Of a stretch of DNA of 64,000 nt, positions 51,536-59,408 are shown piece after piece; position 1 is the first letter of the stretch, and every line of letters starts with the position of its first letter. This DNA is from an uncultured Lachnospiraceae bacterium (GTDB lineage: Bacteria; Bacillota; Clostridia; Lachnospirales; Lachnospiraceae). Under the pieces are notes generated by a model, which worked only from the letters and a program-made list of their open reading frames with translations, was not told where the DNA came from and made no database searches. The position numbers and the translations under genes are program-made. The DNA is taken from positions 16,904 to 80,903 of the forward strand of contig CAMFDG010000003.1 of assembly GCA_945949045.1 (NCBI GenBank). Reading direction: 5' to 3'.

Positions 51536-52525
51536 ATGGAGCTTACAGCACTGATATATGTGGAGGGGGAATGGAACCCCTCCCTTTTTTGTCAAAACAA
51601 GGAAGAACGGATTCCAATCTATGAGATACCGGCAGAAAAGATGGAAAATACTTTTTCCACAAAAGACGCCGGTAAGACACAAAAACCGGCGCAAAGGAAA
51701 GAATGGCTGGGGAACCGTATGAGGGACACTTTGGAGGCTGGGGGGCTTAAGCCGGAGGAGGTGCTTCTCATTGCAGCCACTGATGTAAGTGCCCAGGCGG
51801 CAGGACAGTTAGGACTGGCCGTGGCCGGTTACGTTAATCCCTGCTTTCCGGGACAGTCCTTTCCGGGGGTACCAATGGTCATCGAAGGCTTTGAGGAGGT
51901 AGATCTGGAATTTCTGGATCGCATTTACCGGAGATGTCACGGGCTGCCATGGACCATTGCGGTAACGGACCGCTGCCTGCTGCGGGAAATGACAGTGGAT
52001 GATCTGGATGACCTGATCTGCCTCTATGAACAGCCCGGGATCACCTGGCGCGAAACGGGAAATGGAAAGCGAGTGCCCGGATTTATCGAGCCTCTGTTCC
52101 CGAGGGAGGAGGAAAAAAGTTATCAGGAGGCATATATTTCCAATATGTACGGATACTATGGGTATGGGATGTGGGCGGTGATCCACCGAAAGACCGGGAA
52201 ATTGATCGGACGGGCGGGGTTGGAGCACAGAGAGTATGCGTCCGGTGTGGAGCTGGAGCTTGGTTATCTGATTCATCCGCATTTTCAGCACCGGGGAATT
52301 GCAACAGAGGTATGTAATGCAATTCTTACGTTTGCAGGAGAGAATCTGGACTTCCCGCGGATCAATGCCCTGACAGATCCCCAAAATCATGCTTCCGCAG
52401 CGCTGCTGGGGAAACTCGGGTTTGTATATCTGGAGGATACTTTCGTAACCGGCAGCCGTATGCAGCGTTATATTCGGAATCTGAACCTTTTACGGGGCGA
52501 ATCGAAAGTCCTGTCAGACCGGTAA
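51536..52525 (+). CDS. GNAT acetyltransferase with N-terminal extension
   Basis: A 329-residue protein. The C-terminal GNAT domain (about 145-315) has LLREMTVDDLDDLICLYE, the long GKLIGRAGLEHREYASGVELELGYLIHPHFQHRGIATEVC (acetyl-CoA loop Q-x-x-G-x-A) and NALTDPQNHASAALLGKLGF. The first ~140 residues are not GNAT; the segment LLIAATDVSAQAAGQLGLAVAGYVNP resembles the HAD-like halves found beside some GNAT domains. The substrate is unknown. It starts directly after the cyclophilin stop without an obvious ribosome binding site, so translational coupling is likely. Confidence 0.8.
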   Translation: MELTALIYVEGEWNPSLFCQNKEERIPIYEIPAEKMENTFSTKDAGKTQKPAQRKEWLGNRMRDTLEAGGLKPEEVLLIAATDVSAQAAGQLGLAVAGYVNPCFPGQSFPGVPMVIEGFEEVDLEFLDRIYRRCHGLPWTIAVTDRCLLREMTVDDLDDLICLYEQPGITWRETGNGKRVPGFIEPLFPREEEKSYQEAYISNMYGYYGYGMWAVIHRKTGKLIGRAGLEHREYASGVELELGYLIHPHFQHRGIATEVCNAILTFAGENLDFPRINALTDPQNHASAALLGKLGFVYLEDTFVTGSRMQRYIRNLNLLRGESKVLSDR

Positions 52526-52611
52526 TTTTTGAACTGGAAAGCATTGCATTCAATAAAAAAATAAAATATAATAAAGTATTATGATATAAGTATGAATAAG
52601 TGGGTGAGTAC

Positions 52612-54951
52612 ATGGCAGATATTTCTACAGAAGAACTGGAGCGAATTGAGCAGGAGTATCATTCGGATTCCGGGAGTATTAAGCCAATTAAAGAATTTGT
52701 TCAACCGGAGGATCTGTATAAGGAACTCATTGAGAGTATTCGCAAGTATCATCCATCTGCGGATATTTCCCTGATCGAGAAGGCATATCAGACAGCTTAT
52801 GAGGCCCATAAGGGGCAGGTACGCAAGTCGGGAGAGGCCTATATCATTCATCCCCTCTGTGTGTCTATTATTCTGGCAGAGCTGGAGTTGGATAAGGAGA
52901 CGATCGCGGCGGGACTTCTGCATGATGTGCTGGAGGATACCATCATGACAGAGGATGAGATGCGGCAGGAATTCGGTGACGAGGTGCTGCTTCTGGTAGA
53001 TGGTGTTACCAAGCTGCAGCATCTGCATCTGACAGACAACATCAAGAATGCCAAGGACAAAAATGCAGATCGTCTGGAAATGCAGGCAGAGAATCTGAGA
53101 AAAATGTTCCTTGCCATGGCAAAGGACATACGTGTCATTCTGATCAAGCTGGCGGACCGGCTTCACAATATGAGAACCTTAAAATACCAGTCCAGAGAGG
53201 CACAGATCCGCATTGCCAGAGAGACCCAGGAAATTTACTGCCCCATTGCTCAGCGTCTTGGTATCAGCAAGATCAAGGTCGAGTTAGAGGATCTGTCGCT
53301 GAAGTATCTGGATCCGGAGGCATACTACGATCTGGTGGAGAAGATTTCTGTCCGTAAGTATGTTCGTGAGGAATATGTCCAGAATCTGGTAGAGCAGGTG
53401 CGGGAGGAAATTGAGGAGGCCGGTATCAAGGCGGAAATTTCCGGTAGGGCCAAGCACTTCTTTTCTATTTACAAAAAGATGGTCAATCAGGGAAAAACCA
53501 TTGACCAGATCTATGATCTGTTCGCCATCCGCATTATCGTGGATACCATCAAGGACTGTTATGCAGCTCTTGGCATCATGCATGAGAAATATAAGCCGGT
53601 TCCGGGCCGCTTCAAGGATTACATTGCCATGCCAAAGCCCAATATGTACCAGTCGCTGCATACTACGCTGATTGGACCAAGCGGCCAGCCCTTTGAGATC
53701 CAGATCCGTACCTTTGAGATGCACCGCACGGCGGAATATGGTATTGCCGCCCACTGGAAATATAAGGAAGCCAACAATGGCATATCCACCACCACCACCG
53801 TAACCGAGGAGGAGAAGCTGAGCTGGCTTCGCCAGATCCTGGAGTGGCAGCGGGATATGTCGGATAACAAGGAATTCATGACCCTTTTGAAAAGTGATCT
53901 GGATCTCTTTTCCGATACGGTATTCTGTTTTACCCCCTCCGGTGATGTGAAGAATCTTCCGACAGGATCAACCCCCATTGACTTTGCCTACAGTGTCCAT
54001 TCGGCCGTGGGAAATAAGATGGTGGGAGCGAAGGTCAACGGAAAACTGGTTCCCATCGATTACGTGATTCAGAACGGAGACCGGGTAGAAATCATCACCT
54101 CCCAGAACTCCAGGGGACCAAGCAGAGACTGGCTGAAAATCGTCCGCAGTACCCAGGCAAAGAACAAGATCAATCAATGGTTCAGGAGTGAACTGAAGGA
54201 GGAAAACATCCTTCACGGCAAGGAAGTGATCATCGCCTACGCCAAGTCCAAGGGCATCAATTTCCCGGAAATCAATAAGCCGGAATATCAGGAGAAAATT
54301 ATTCGAAAATATGGTTTTCACGATTGGAAATCCTGTCTTGCCACCGTGGGCCACGGGGGCTTAAAAGAGAGCCAGATTGTCAACCGGATGTATGAGGAGT
54401 ACAAGAAGGATCATCCGGTAGCCCTTACGGATCAGGATGTCTTAAATGCCGTCGGCGAGAATAAGCCGGAAGAGGTGCAAAAGCATTCTAAGAGCGGTAT
54501 TGTGGTAAAGGGCCTTTATGATGTTGCAGTGCATTTCAGTAAATGCTGCAGCCCGGTGCCGGGAGACGAGATTGTGGGCTTTGTCACAAGAGGCCGGGGC
54601 GTTTCCATTCACCGGACCGACTGCATCAATATCCTGCACCTGTCGGATATGGAACGGGCGCGTCTCATCGAGGCAGAGTGGCAGGAAGGTGCAGAGAAAG
54701 AGCAGTTTGGCGAATATCACGCAGATATCAAGATTTTTTGCCATGACCGATCCGGGCTTCTGGTGGACATTACCCGCGTTTTTACGGAGGCGGAGATCAA
54801 TATTTCCGGAATTCATTCCAATACCAGCAAGCAGGGAATTGCCTCCATTGAGGTGGCCTTCCAGACCAAGGGCCGGGAGCAGATCACAAAGATCGTGGAT
54901 AAGATCAAACAGATCGAAAGTGTTATTGATATAGAAAGAACAACAGGGTGA
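52612..54951 (+). CDS. rel: Bifunctional (p)ppGpp synthetase/hydrolase
   Basis: A 779-residue Rsh protein, master of the stringent response. The HD hydrolase (about 50-200) has KSGEAYIIHPL and HDVLEDT (His104, Asp105), so hydrolysis is intact. The synthetase domain has GRFKDYIAMPKPNMYQSLHTT; the RFKD form marks bifunctional enzymes. EIQIRTFEMHRTAEYGIAAHWKYKE, a TGS domain (about 440-505, PTGSTPIDFAYSVHSAVG) and a C-terminal ACT domain (RSGLLVDITRVFTEAEINI) follow. ATG 52612 is preferred over GTG 52600. It is followed by MBL and hemZ genes, as in many Clostridia. Confidence 0.95.
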   Translation: MADISTEELERIEQEYHSDSGSIKPIKEFVQPEDLYKELIESIRKYHPSADISLIEKAYQTAYEAHKGQVRKSGEAYIIHPLCVSIILAELELDKETIAAGLLHDVLEDTIMTEDEMRQEFGDEVLLLVDGVTKLQHLHLTDNIKNAKDKNADRLEMQAENLRKMFLAMAKDIRVILIKLADRLHNMRTLKYQSREAQIRIARETQEIYCPIAQRLGISKIKVELEDLSLKYLDPEAYYDLVEKISVRKYVREEYVQNLVEQVREEIEEAGIKAEISGRAKHFFSIYKKMVNQGKTIDQIYDLFAIRIIVDTIKDCYAALGIMHEKYKPVPGRFKDYIAMPKPNMYQSLHTTLIGPSGQPFEIQIRTFEMHRTAEYGIAAHWKYKEANNGISTTTTVTEEEKLSWLRQILEWQRDMSDNKEFMTLLKSDLDLFSDTVFCFTPSGDVKNLPTGSTPIDFAYSVHSAVGNKMVGAKVNGKLVPIDYVIQNGDRVEIITSQNSRGPSRDWLKIVRSTQAKNKINQWFRSELKEENILHGKEVIIAYAKSKGINFPEINKPEYQEKIIRKYGFHDWKSCLATVGHGGLKESQIVNRMYEEYKKDHPVALTDQDVLNAVGENKPEEVQKHSKSGIVVKGLYDVAVHFSKCCSPVPGDEIVGFVTRGRGVSIHRTDCINILHLSDMERARLIEAEWQEGAEKEQFGEYHADIKIFCHDRSGLLVDITRVFTEAEINISGIHSNTSKQGIASIEVAFQTKGREQITKIVDKIKQIESVIDIERTTG

Positions 54952-54955
54952 TGGA

Positions 54956-55585
54956 ATGGGAAAGCTGAAAATGAATCAATATGTGGTAGGTCCTGTGCAG
55001 ACCAACTGCTATTTTGCAATCAATGAGGAAACGAAGGAACTGTTGGTGATCGATCCGGGAGCAAGTCCGAAGAAGCTGGCTGAGAAGATCCGTGAGGAAG
55101 GCTGCACACCGGTGGCTGTACTTTTGACCCACGGACATTTTGACCACGCCACAGGGGCAGAAGAGCTGGCAGAGGAATTTCACATTCCCATCTATGCTTA
55201 TGAGGGAGAAAAAGAGACGCTGGAGGATTCCAACTTAAATGTATCCTGGATGATCGGAGAGCAGAGTGTGTTTCACGCGGATGTTTTCGTAAAGGATGGG
55301 CAGGAACTGGAGCTGGCAGGCTTTCATATCCGTGTTCTATTTACGCCGGGACACACGAAGGGCGGCTGCTGTTATTATTTCCCTTATGAGGATGTGATCT
55401 TCAGTGGAGATACGCTGTTCTGCTGCTCTGTGGGAAGATCCGACCTGCCGGGGGGCAGCACCTCACAGCTTGTCCGCTCAGTCAGAGAAAAGCTTCTGAC
55501 ATTGCCGGAGCGCACCACCGTTTACCCGGGACACAATGATGTGACAACGATTGAAAATGAGAGGATGTATAACCCGTACGCATGA
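54956..55585 (+). CDS. MBL-fold metallohydrolase (glyoxalase II-like)
   Basis: A 209-residue beta-lactamase-fold hydrolase with the metal motif THGHFDH (His59, His61, Asp63, His64), a later His in TPGHTKGG, Asp in IFSGDTLF and His in VYPGHND. It resembles the YqgX-like group with glyoxalase II or persulfide dioxygenase folds; the substrate is not known. A start at 54971 is also possible. It lies 4 bp after rel and its stop overlaps the hemZ start (ATGA). Confidence 0.88.
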   Translation: MGKLKMNQYVVGPVQTNCYFAINEETKELLVIDPGASPKKLAEKIREEGCTPVAVLLTHGHFDHATGAEELAEEFHIPIYAYEGEKETLEDSNLNVSWMIGEQSVFHADVFVKDGQELELAGFHIRVLFTPGHTKGGCCYYFPYEDVIFSGDTLFCCSVGRSDLPGGSTSQLVRSVREKLLTLPERTTVYPGHNDVTTIENERMYNPYA

Positions 55586-57132
55586 TAATCGTAACCTTAA
55601 ACCGAACTGAATTTGAATATGATATCCATTCGCTGATCAAGGCCTTTTTTCCGAAGGAGGATGTGGAACTTTATTATACGAAAGAAGCTCAGGCCGAAGG
55701 GAAAAATGTGGCCTGCACAAATCACTCCATAGAAGAAAGGGCAGCATCCGGCAGCCAGGATCAGGATGTGAAGCCGGAGAGTCCGGCGGCAGGACATTTT
55801 GCGATACAATATGAAGATAACCGAATTACCATCGCATGGGAGGACGCACCGGAGGGACCGGCGCACAGTACCTTTGCAGTGGATTTTTCTGACCGTACAG
55901 CCACGAAAAATGCCTTAAAAGAGCATCTGTATGAGCTTTTGGAGAAGGAGACAGGGCATTTTCTTCCCTGGGGAACGCTGACGGGGATCCGACCTACGAA
56001 AATTCCCATGAAGCTTCTGAATGAAGGGAAGAGCCAGGAAGAGATTACAGACTATATGAAACAGACCTATCTGGCTTCCGATGAGAAGATTCAGCTGGCA
56101 ATCGGCATTGCTAAGACCGAGCGGGCTCTTTTGTCCCGGGTCGATTATGAGAATGGCTACAGTCTCTACGTGGGCATTCCCTTCTGCCCCAGCACCTGCC
56201 TGTACTGCTCCTTTACCTCCTATCCGCTGGCCTCGTGGAAATCAAGAGTCGATGTCTACCTGGATGCACTGGAAAAAGAACTGGATTATGTGGCGGAAAC
56301 CTTTTCCGGGAAAACGCTTAATTCCGTCTATATCGGTGGAGGAACCCCTACCACTCTGGAACCGGTGCAGCTGGACCGATTGATCAGAAAGATCAGGGGA
56401 AGTTTTGACCTGTCCCATTGTCTGGAATTTACCGTGGAGGCGGGACGGCCGGATTCCATTACGGAGGAAAAGCTTTCTGTACTTCGGGACAACGGCATCA
56501 GCCGTATCTCCATCAATCCCCAGACCATGAAGCAGGAAACGCTGGATATCATCGGCCGCCACCACACGGTAGAGCAGACCGTAGATAGCTTCCGGCTTGC
56601 CAGACGACTGGGCTTTGATGACATCAATATGGACCTCATCATGGGACTTCCGGAGGAGAATTTAGAGGATGTGCGCCACACCATGGAGGAGTTGAAGAAA
56701 CTGGATCCGGACAACATTACGATCCATTCCCTGGCTATTAAGCGCGCCGCGCGGCTGAACATATACAAGGATCGCTATGAAAAGATGCAGATGGTTAATA
56801 CCAAGGAGCATATGGATCTGTGTGCGGAATACTGCCGGGAAATGGGGCTTTCTCCCTATTATCTCTACCGCCAGAAGGGAATGGCCGGAAATATGGAGAA
56901 CGTGGGTTATGCCAAGCCGGGAAAAGCAGGCATTTATAACATTTTAATTATGGAGGAAGTGCAGACCATCGTTGCCTGCGGTGCCGGAAGCAGCACGAAG
57001 CGGGTGTGGGCAGAACCGAACCCGGACGGGACACACCGGATTGAACGGTGCGAGAATGTGAAGGATGTGCAGCAGTATATCGATCGGATTGACGAGATGA
57101 TTGAGAGAAAACGGAGACTTTTTGAGGATTAA
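55582..57132 (+). CDS. hemZ: HemZ-type radical SAM protein (coproporphyrinogen dehydrogenase-like)
   Basis: A 516-residue radical SAM enzyme with C202-x3-C206-x2-C209 in FCPSTCLYCSF, the SAM motif VYIGGGTPTTL, SINPQTMKQETLDIIGRHHT, and NMDLIMGLPEE. An N-terminal ~150-residue region (with LTGIRPTKIPMKLLNEG) identifies the HemZ group rather than HemN. HemZ is annotated as oxygen-independent coproporphyrinogen oxidase, but many clostridial HemZ occur without heme synthesis genes, so its true role may differ. Translationally coupled to the MBL gene. Confidence 0.9.
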   Translation: MIIVTLNRTEFEYDIHSLIKAFFPKEDVELYYTKEAQAEGKNVACTNHSIEERAASGSQDQDVKPESPAAGHFAIQYEDNRITIAWEDAPEGPAHSTFAVDFSDRTATKNALKEHLYELLEKETGHFLPWGTLTGIRPTKIPMKLLNEGKSQEEITDYMKQTYLASDEKIQLAIGIAKTERALLSRVDYENGYSLYVGIPFCPSTCLYCSFTSYPLASWKSRVDVYLDALEKELDYVAETFSGKTLNSVYIGGGTPTTLEPVQLDRLIRKIRGSFDLSHCLEFTVEAGRPDSITEEKLSVLRDNGISRISINPQTMKQETLDIIGRHHTVEQTVDSFRLARRLGFDDINMDLIMGLPEENLEDVRHTMEELKKLDPDNITIHSLAIKRAARLNIYKDRYEKMQMVNTKEHMDLCAEYCREMGLSPYYLYRQKGMAGNMENVGYAKPGKAGIYNILIMEEVQTIVACGAGSSTKRVWAEPNPDGTHRIERCENVKDVQQYIDRIDEMIERKRRLFED

Positions 57133-57249
57133 AAAGTGTTTCCGAAGTACATCAAAACGGGTTTGGTACATCAATTGTACATCAATTTTTTAACCGTAAG
57201 TACTGCATAATACATGATGATGTAGTGGAATAACAAAATATAGCGCATA

Positions 57250-57288
57250 AAGGACAACTCATTTTATCGAATGGGATGTCCTTTTTTT
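57250..57288 (+). terminator. Terminator of the rel-hemZ operon
   Basis: AAGGACA (57250-57256) pairs with TGTCCTT (57277-57283); inner CATT/AATG also pairs; seven Ts end at 57288. Confidence 0.75.
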
Positions 57289-57491
57289 GTTATAGTCAAT
57301 CATCAAAATCGGAGGAAAAGAATATGAGTAGTACGGTATCAGGCTGTACCCAATATCCTTCGGTTTTCTAATCTGATTATAAACCTGCCTTTACGATTAC
57401 ACTGCAGAAGGCTCCCATTGGATCAACAGTATCTGATTTTTCTTCATGCGCCCATTTTTTCTGCGGAATTCATGTCCGGAGGACGGATTTT

Positions 57492-57670
57492 GGGCGCTGG
57501 ATATATCTTTTTTTCCATGAGCCCATTTTAAACACAAAATTTACATGTGAGTGACGGATTTTGGGCGCATAGGGAATAATTGTTCTCCATAGCCCATTTT
57601 AAATACGAAATCAGGAAATTTTCTGTTTTTGATGGGCGCATAGGAGAAAATAGTTCCCTGCCGGCCATTT
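57492..57670. repeat. Hairpin repeat array C
   Basis: Units begin GGGCGC at 57492, 57563 and 57634, exactly 71 bp apart, each preceded by ATTTT or GAT. Each ends in (A/G)GCCC or GGCC plus ATTTT after about 33-35 nt. The unit at 57563 aligns with the 48269 unit of array A (GGG..CATAG-GAAT..TTGTT..CATA..CCC). The preceding 57289-57491 contains GGAGG plus ATG 57324 with only 15 codons, probably a gene remnant. Confidence 0.7.
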
Positions 57671-57746
57671 TCCTCCATTCTCTATACATTTTCAGCCATT
57701 TTCTCCGGGTGTTTTCTCCGGGCAAATTCACTTTACGATATTATTA

Positions 57747-57783
57747 TTGTGAAATGTACATAATTCTGTTATGATAATGTACA
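57747..57783 (+). promoter_or_regulatory. Autoregulated promoter of the toxin-antitoxin operon
   Basis: TTGTGA (57747-57752), 17-bp spacer, TATGAT (57770-57775). TGTACA occurs at 57755-57760 inside the spacer and at 57778-57783 after the -10. TGTACA hexamers are the known operator core for YefM-type antitoxins, so repression by the encoded complex is likely. Confidence 0.65.
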
Positions 57784-57802
57784 AAGAAAGAGAGGTGTGT
57801 GT

Positions 57803-58066
57803 ATGCCACAGATTAGACCAATTACTGATTTAAGAAATACAACTGATATATCAGATGTTTGCCATGCAGTAAAGGAACCCATTTTTATCACAAAGAATGG
57901 ATATGGCGATTTAGTTGTAATGAGTATAGAAACATATGAACAGATCGTGGAAACACAGCTTATTGACAATGCAATCTCAGAAGCTGAGGAAGAATACAAA
58001 GCAACAAGTATTTTGCTTGACGCAAAAGAGACATTAGCATCACTTAGGAGGAAACATATTGGCTAA
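57803..58066 (+). CDS. Phd/YefM-family antitoxin
   Basis: An 87-residue antitoxin: IRPITDLRNTTDISDVCHAVKEPIFITKNGYGDLVVMSIETYEQI is the Phd/YefM DNA-binding fold, followed by a C-terminal helix (NAISEAEEEYKATSILLDAKETLASLRRK) that would cover the toxin. ATG 57803 has GAGAGG upstream. It overlaps the toxin gene by 8 bp and represses the operon with it. Confidence 0.88.
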   Translation: MPQIRPITDLRNTTDISDVCHAVKEPIFITKNGYGDLVVMSIETYEQIVETQLIDNAISEAEEEYKATSILLDAKETLASLRRKHIG

Positions 58067-58370
58067 ATATACTGTAAAGTTGATGCAGAGAGCATCCGGT
58101 GACCTTGATGCTATCCACAATCATATTGCAGATGATTTTAAGGAAACAGGTACGGCAGAGAAGATGGCAGATGCTTTAGAAGCTGCTATTTTGAGTTTGG
58201 GTGAGAGGCCTTATCGGGGGTCCATCAGAAGAACAGGTGCTTTTGCCAATCGGGGGTATCGTCAGCTTTTTGCAAAGAATTTTACGATGGTATATCGTAT
58301 TGACGAGGACAGAAAAATGGTCATTATCGTTACTGTCAGGTATACACCGAGTAGTTTTTCATATATGTAG
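58059..58370 (+). CDS. RelE/ParE-superfamily toxin
   Basis: A 103-residue toxin starting at TTG 58059 (AGGAGG at 58046-58051). The RelE/ParE fold is seen in YTVKLMQRASGDLDAIHNHIADD, LGERPYRGSIRRTGAFANRGYRQLFAKNFTMVYRID and IVTVRYTPSS. Members either cut mRNA on the ribosome (RelE) or poison gyrase (ParE); the sequence does not decide. The rare start codon and overlap keep toxin output below antitoxin. Confidence 0.88.
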   Translation: MAKYTVKLMQRASGDLDAIHNHIADDFKETGTAEKMADALEAAILSLGERPYRGSIRRTGAFANRGYRQLFAKNFTMVYRIDEDRKMVIIVTVRYTPSSFSYM

Positions 58371-58458
58371 CACATCAATTCTTACTGTAAAAAATATGAA
58401 TAATGGAAATATGTTTAAAAGGTCATGCGTATTACATCAAAAGTAGAGGGAAAGTGAT

Positions 58459-59385
58459 ATGAAGAGAAAAATCGTGGTTCTGCTCACATGTCTGTGTGTA
58501 TTCAGTGCGTGTGGATGCAGTTCGGATCATCAGGCAAAAAATGAGGTGGATACACAGTTACAGGTGGTAAATTCTGAAAACACAGAGACGACGGAAATTA
58601 GCGCGGCGGAGTCTTTAGAAGAAACTTTGGAAGCATCATCTGAGAAAGAGGAAACTAAGGTGATTTCCTTCGAACCGGACACTCCGGTGAATTACAGGGG
58701 AAAGGAATTGCAGCTGTCGTATCAGGAGGATTCCGTTAAAATTCAATATGGTGATGCAGAATATGAAATCAATGATTATGTAGAATGGATAGATACCGGA
58801 TATATTTTAGAGATCGATGATACCGGTTTTTACACCATCATACAGGTATGCAGCGCAAACGACTGGGTAACCAGTTACATTGTAAAATATAATGGGAACA
58901 CTCTGGATGAAATAGCAGTTCAAAACGGTGGTGTGCAGGATGCATCCTCCATTTCAGGTAATCAGATTACATTTCATACCCGTGCGGATGTGTTTGGTAC
59001 CTATGGGGTCAAAATACCTATGAGATTGGAAAATGACCAGCTGACCAGCGTGGATGATTTCATCAAATTCAACAACGAGCCGGATCCGGAAATCTACGAT
59101 ACGTTAGATTCACCGGAGGCAAAAGCAATTTATAACAAAGAGGGGTATAAGGTGCTGACCCTGAAACGAAGGTTAAAGGCAATGTCTGATGATGGGGATA
59201 TTGAGATAGAGGAAGGCGAGCAGATCATTCCCTATGGCTTTGACGAAAAAGAGAAAAAGTATTATTTTATCTATCATGATAAGCAGTGTTATTTTACCTA
59301 TGAAGAGGGACACGGTGGCTACCCATTGACCATTGACGGTGTGAATCAGGATGATATGTTTGTTTACCTCCCGTATGCGGGATAG
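58459..59385 (+). CDS. Unknown lipoprotein
   Basis: A 308-residue protein with a lipoprotein signal ending VFSACGC (residues 14-20), a Glu/Thr/Ser-rich linker to about 70, then a beta-rich domain (DSVKIQYGDAEYEINDYVEW, GFYTIIQVCSANDWVTSYIVKYNG) and a C-terminal EEGEQIIPYGFDEKEKKYYF part. No family recognised. It lies 23 bp before the solute-binding protein gene and may be cotranscribed. Confidence 0.65.
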   Translation: MKRKIVVLLTCLCVFSACGCSSDHQAKNEVDTQLQVVNSENTETTEISAAESLEETLEASSEKEETKVISFEPDTPVNYRGKELQLSYQEDSVKIQYGDAEYEINDYVEWIDTGYILEIDDTGFYTIIQVCSANDWVTSYIVKYNGNTLDEIAVQNGGVQDASSISGNQITFHTRADVFGTYGVKIPMRLENDQLTSVDDFIKFNNEPDPEIYDTLDSPEAKAIYNKEGYKVLTLKRRLKAMSDDGDIEIEEGEQIIPYGFDEKEKKYYFIYHDKQCYFTYEEGHGGYPLTIDGVNQDDMFVYLPYAG

Positions 59386-59408
59386 AAGAAAGACGAGGAG
59401 AAAAAGGG

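Noticed and set aside
57324..57371. 15-codon gene after the hemZ terminator
   Set aside because: GGAGG and ATG are present, but the product is too short and unconserved to call; it is probably a remnant and is mentioned only under array C.
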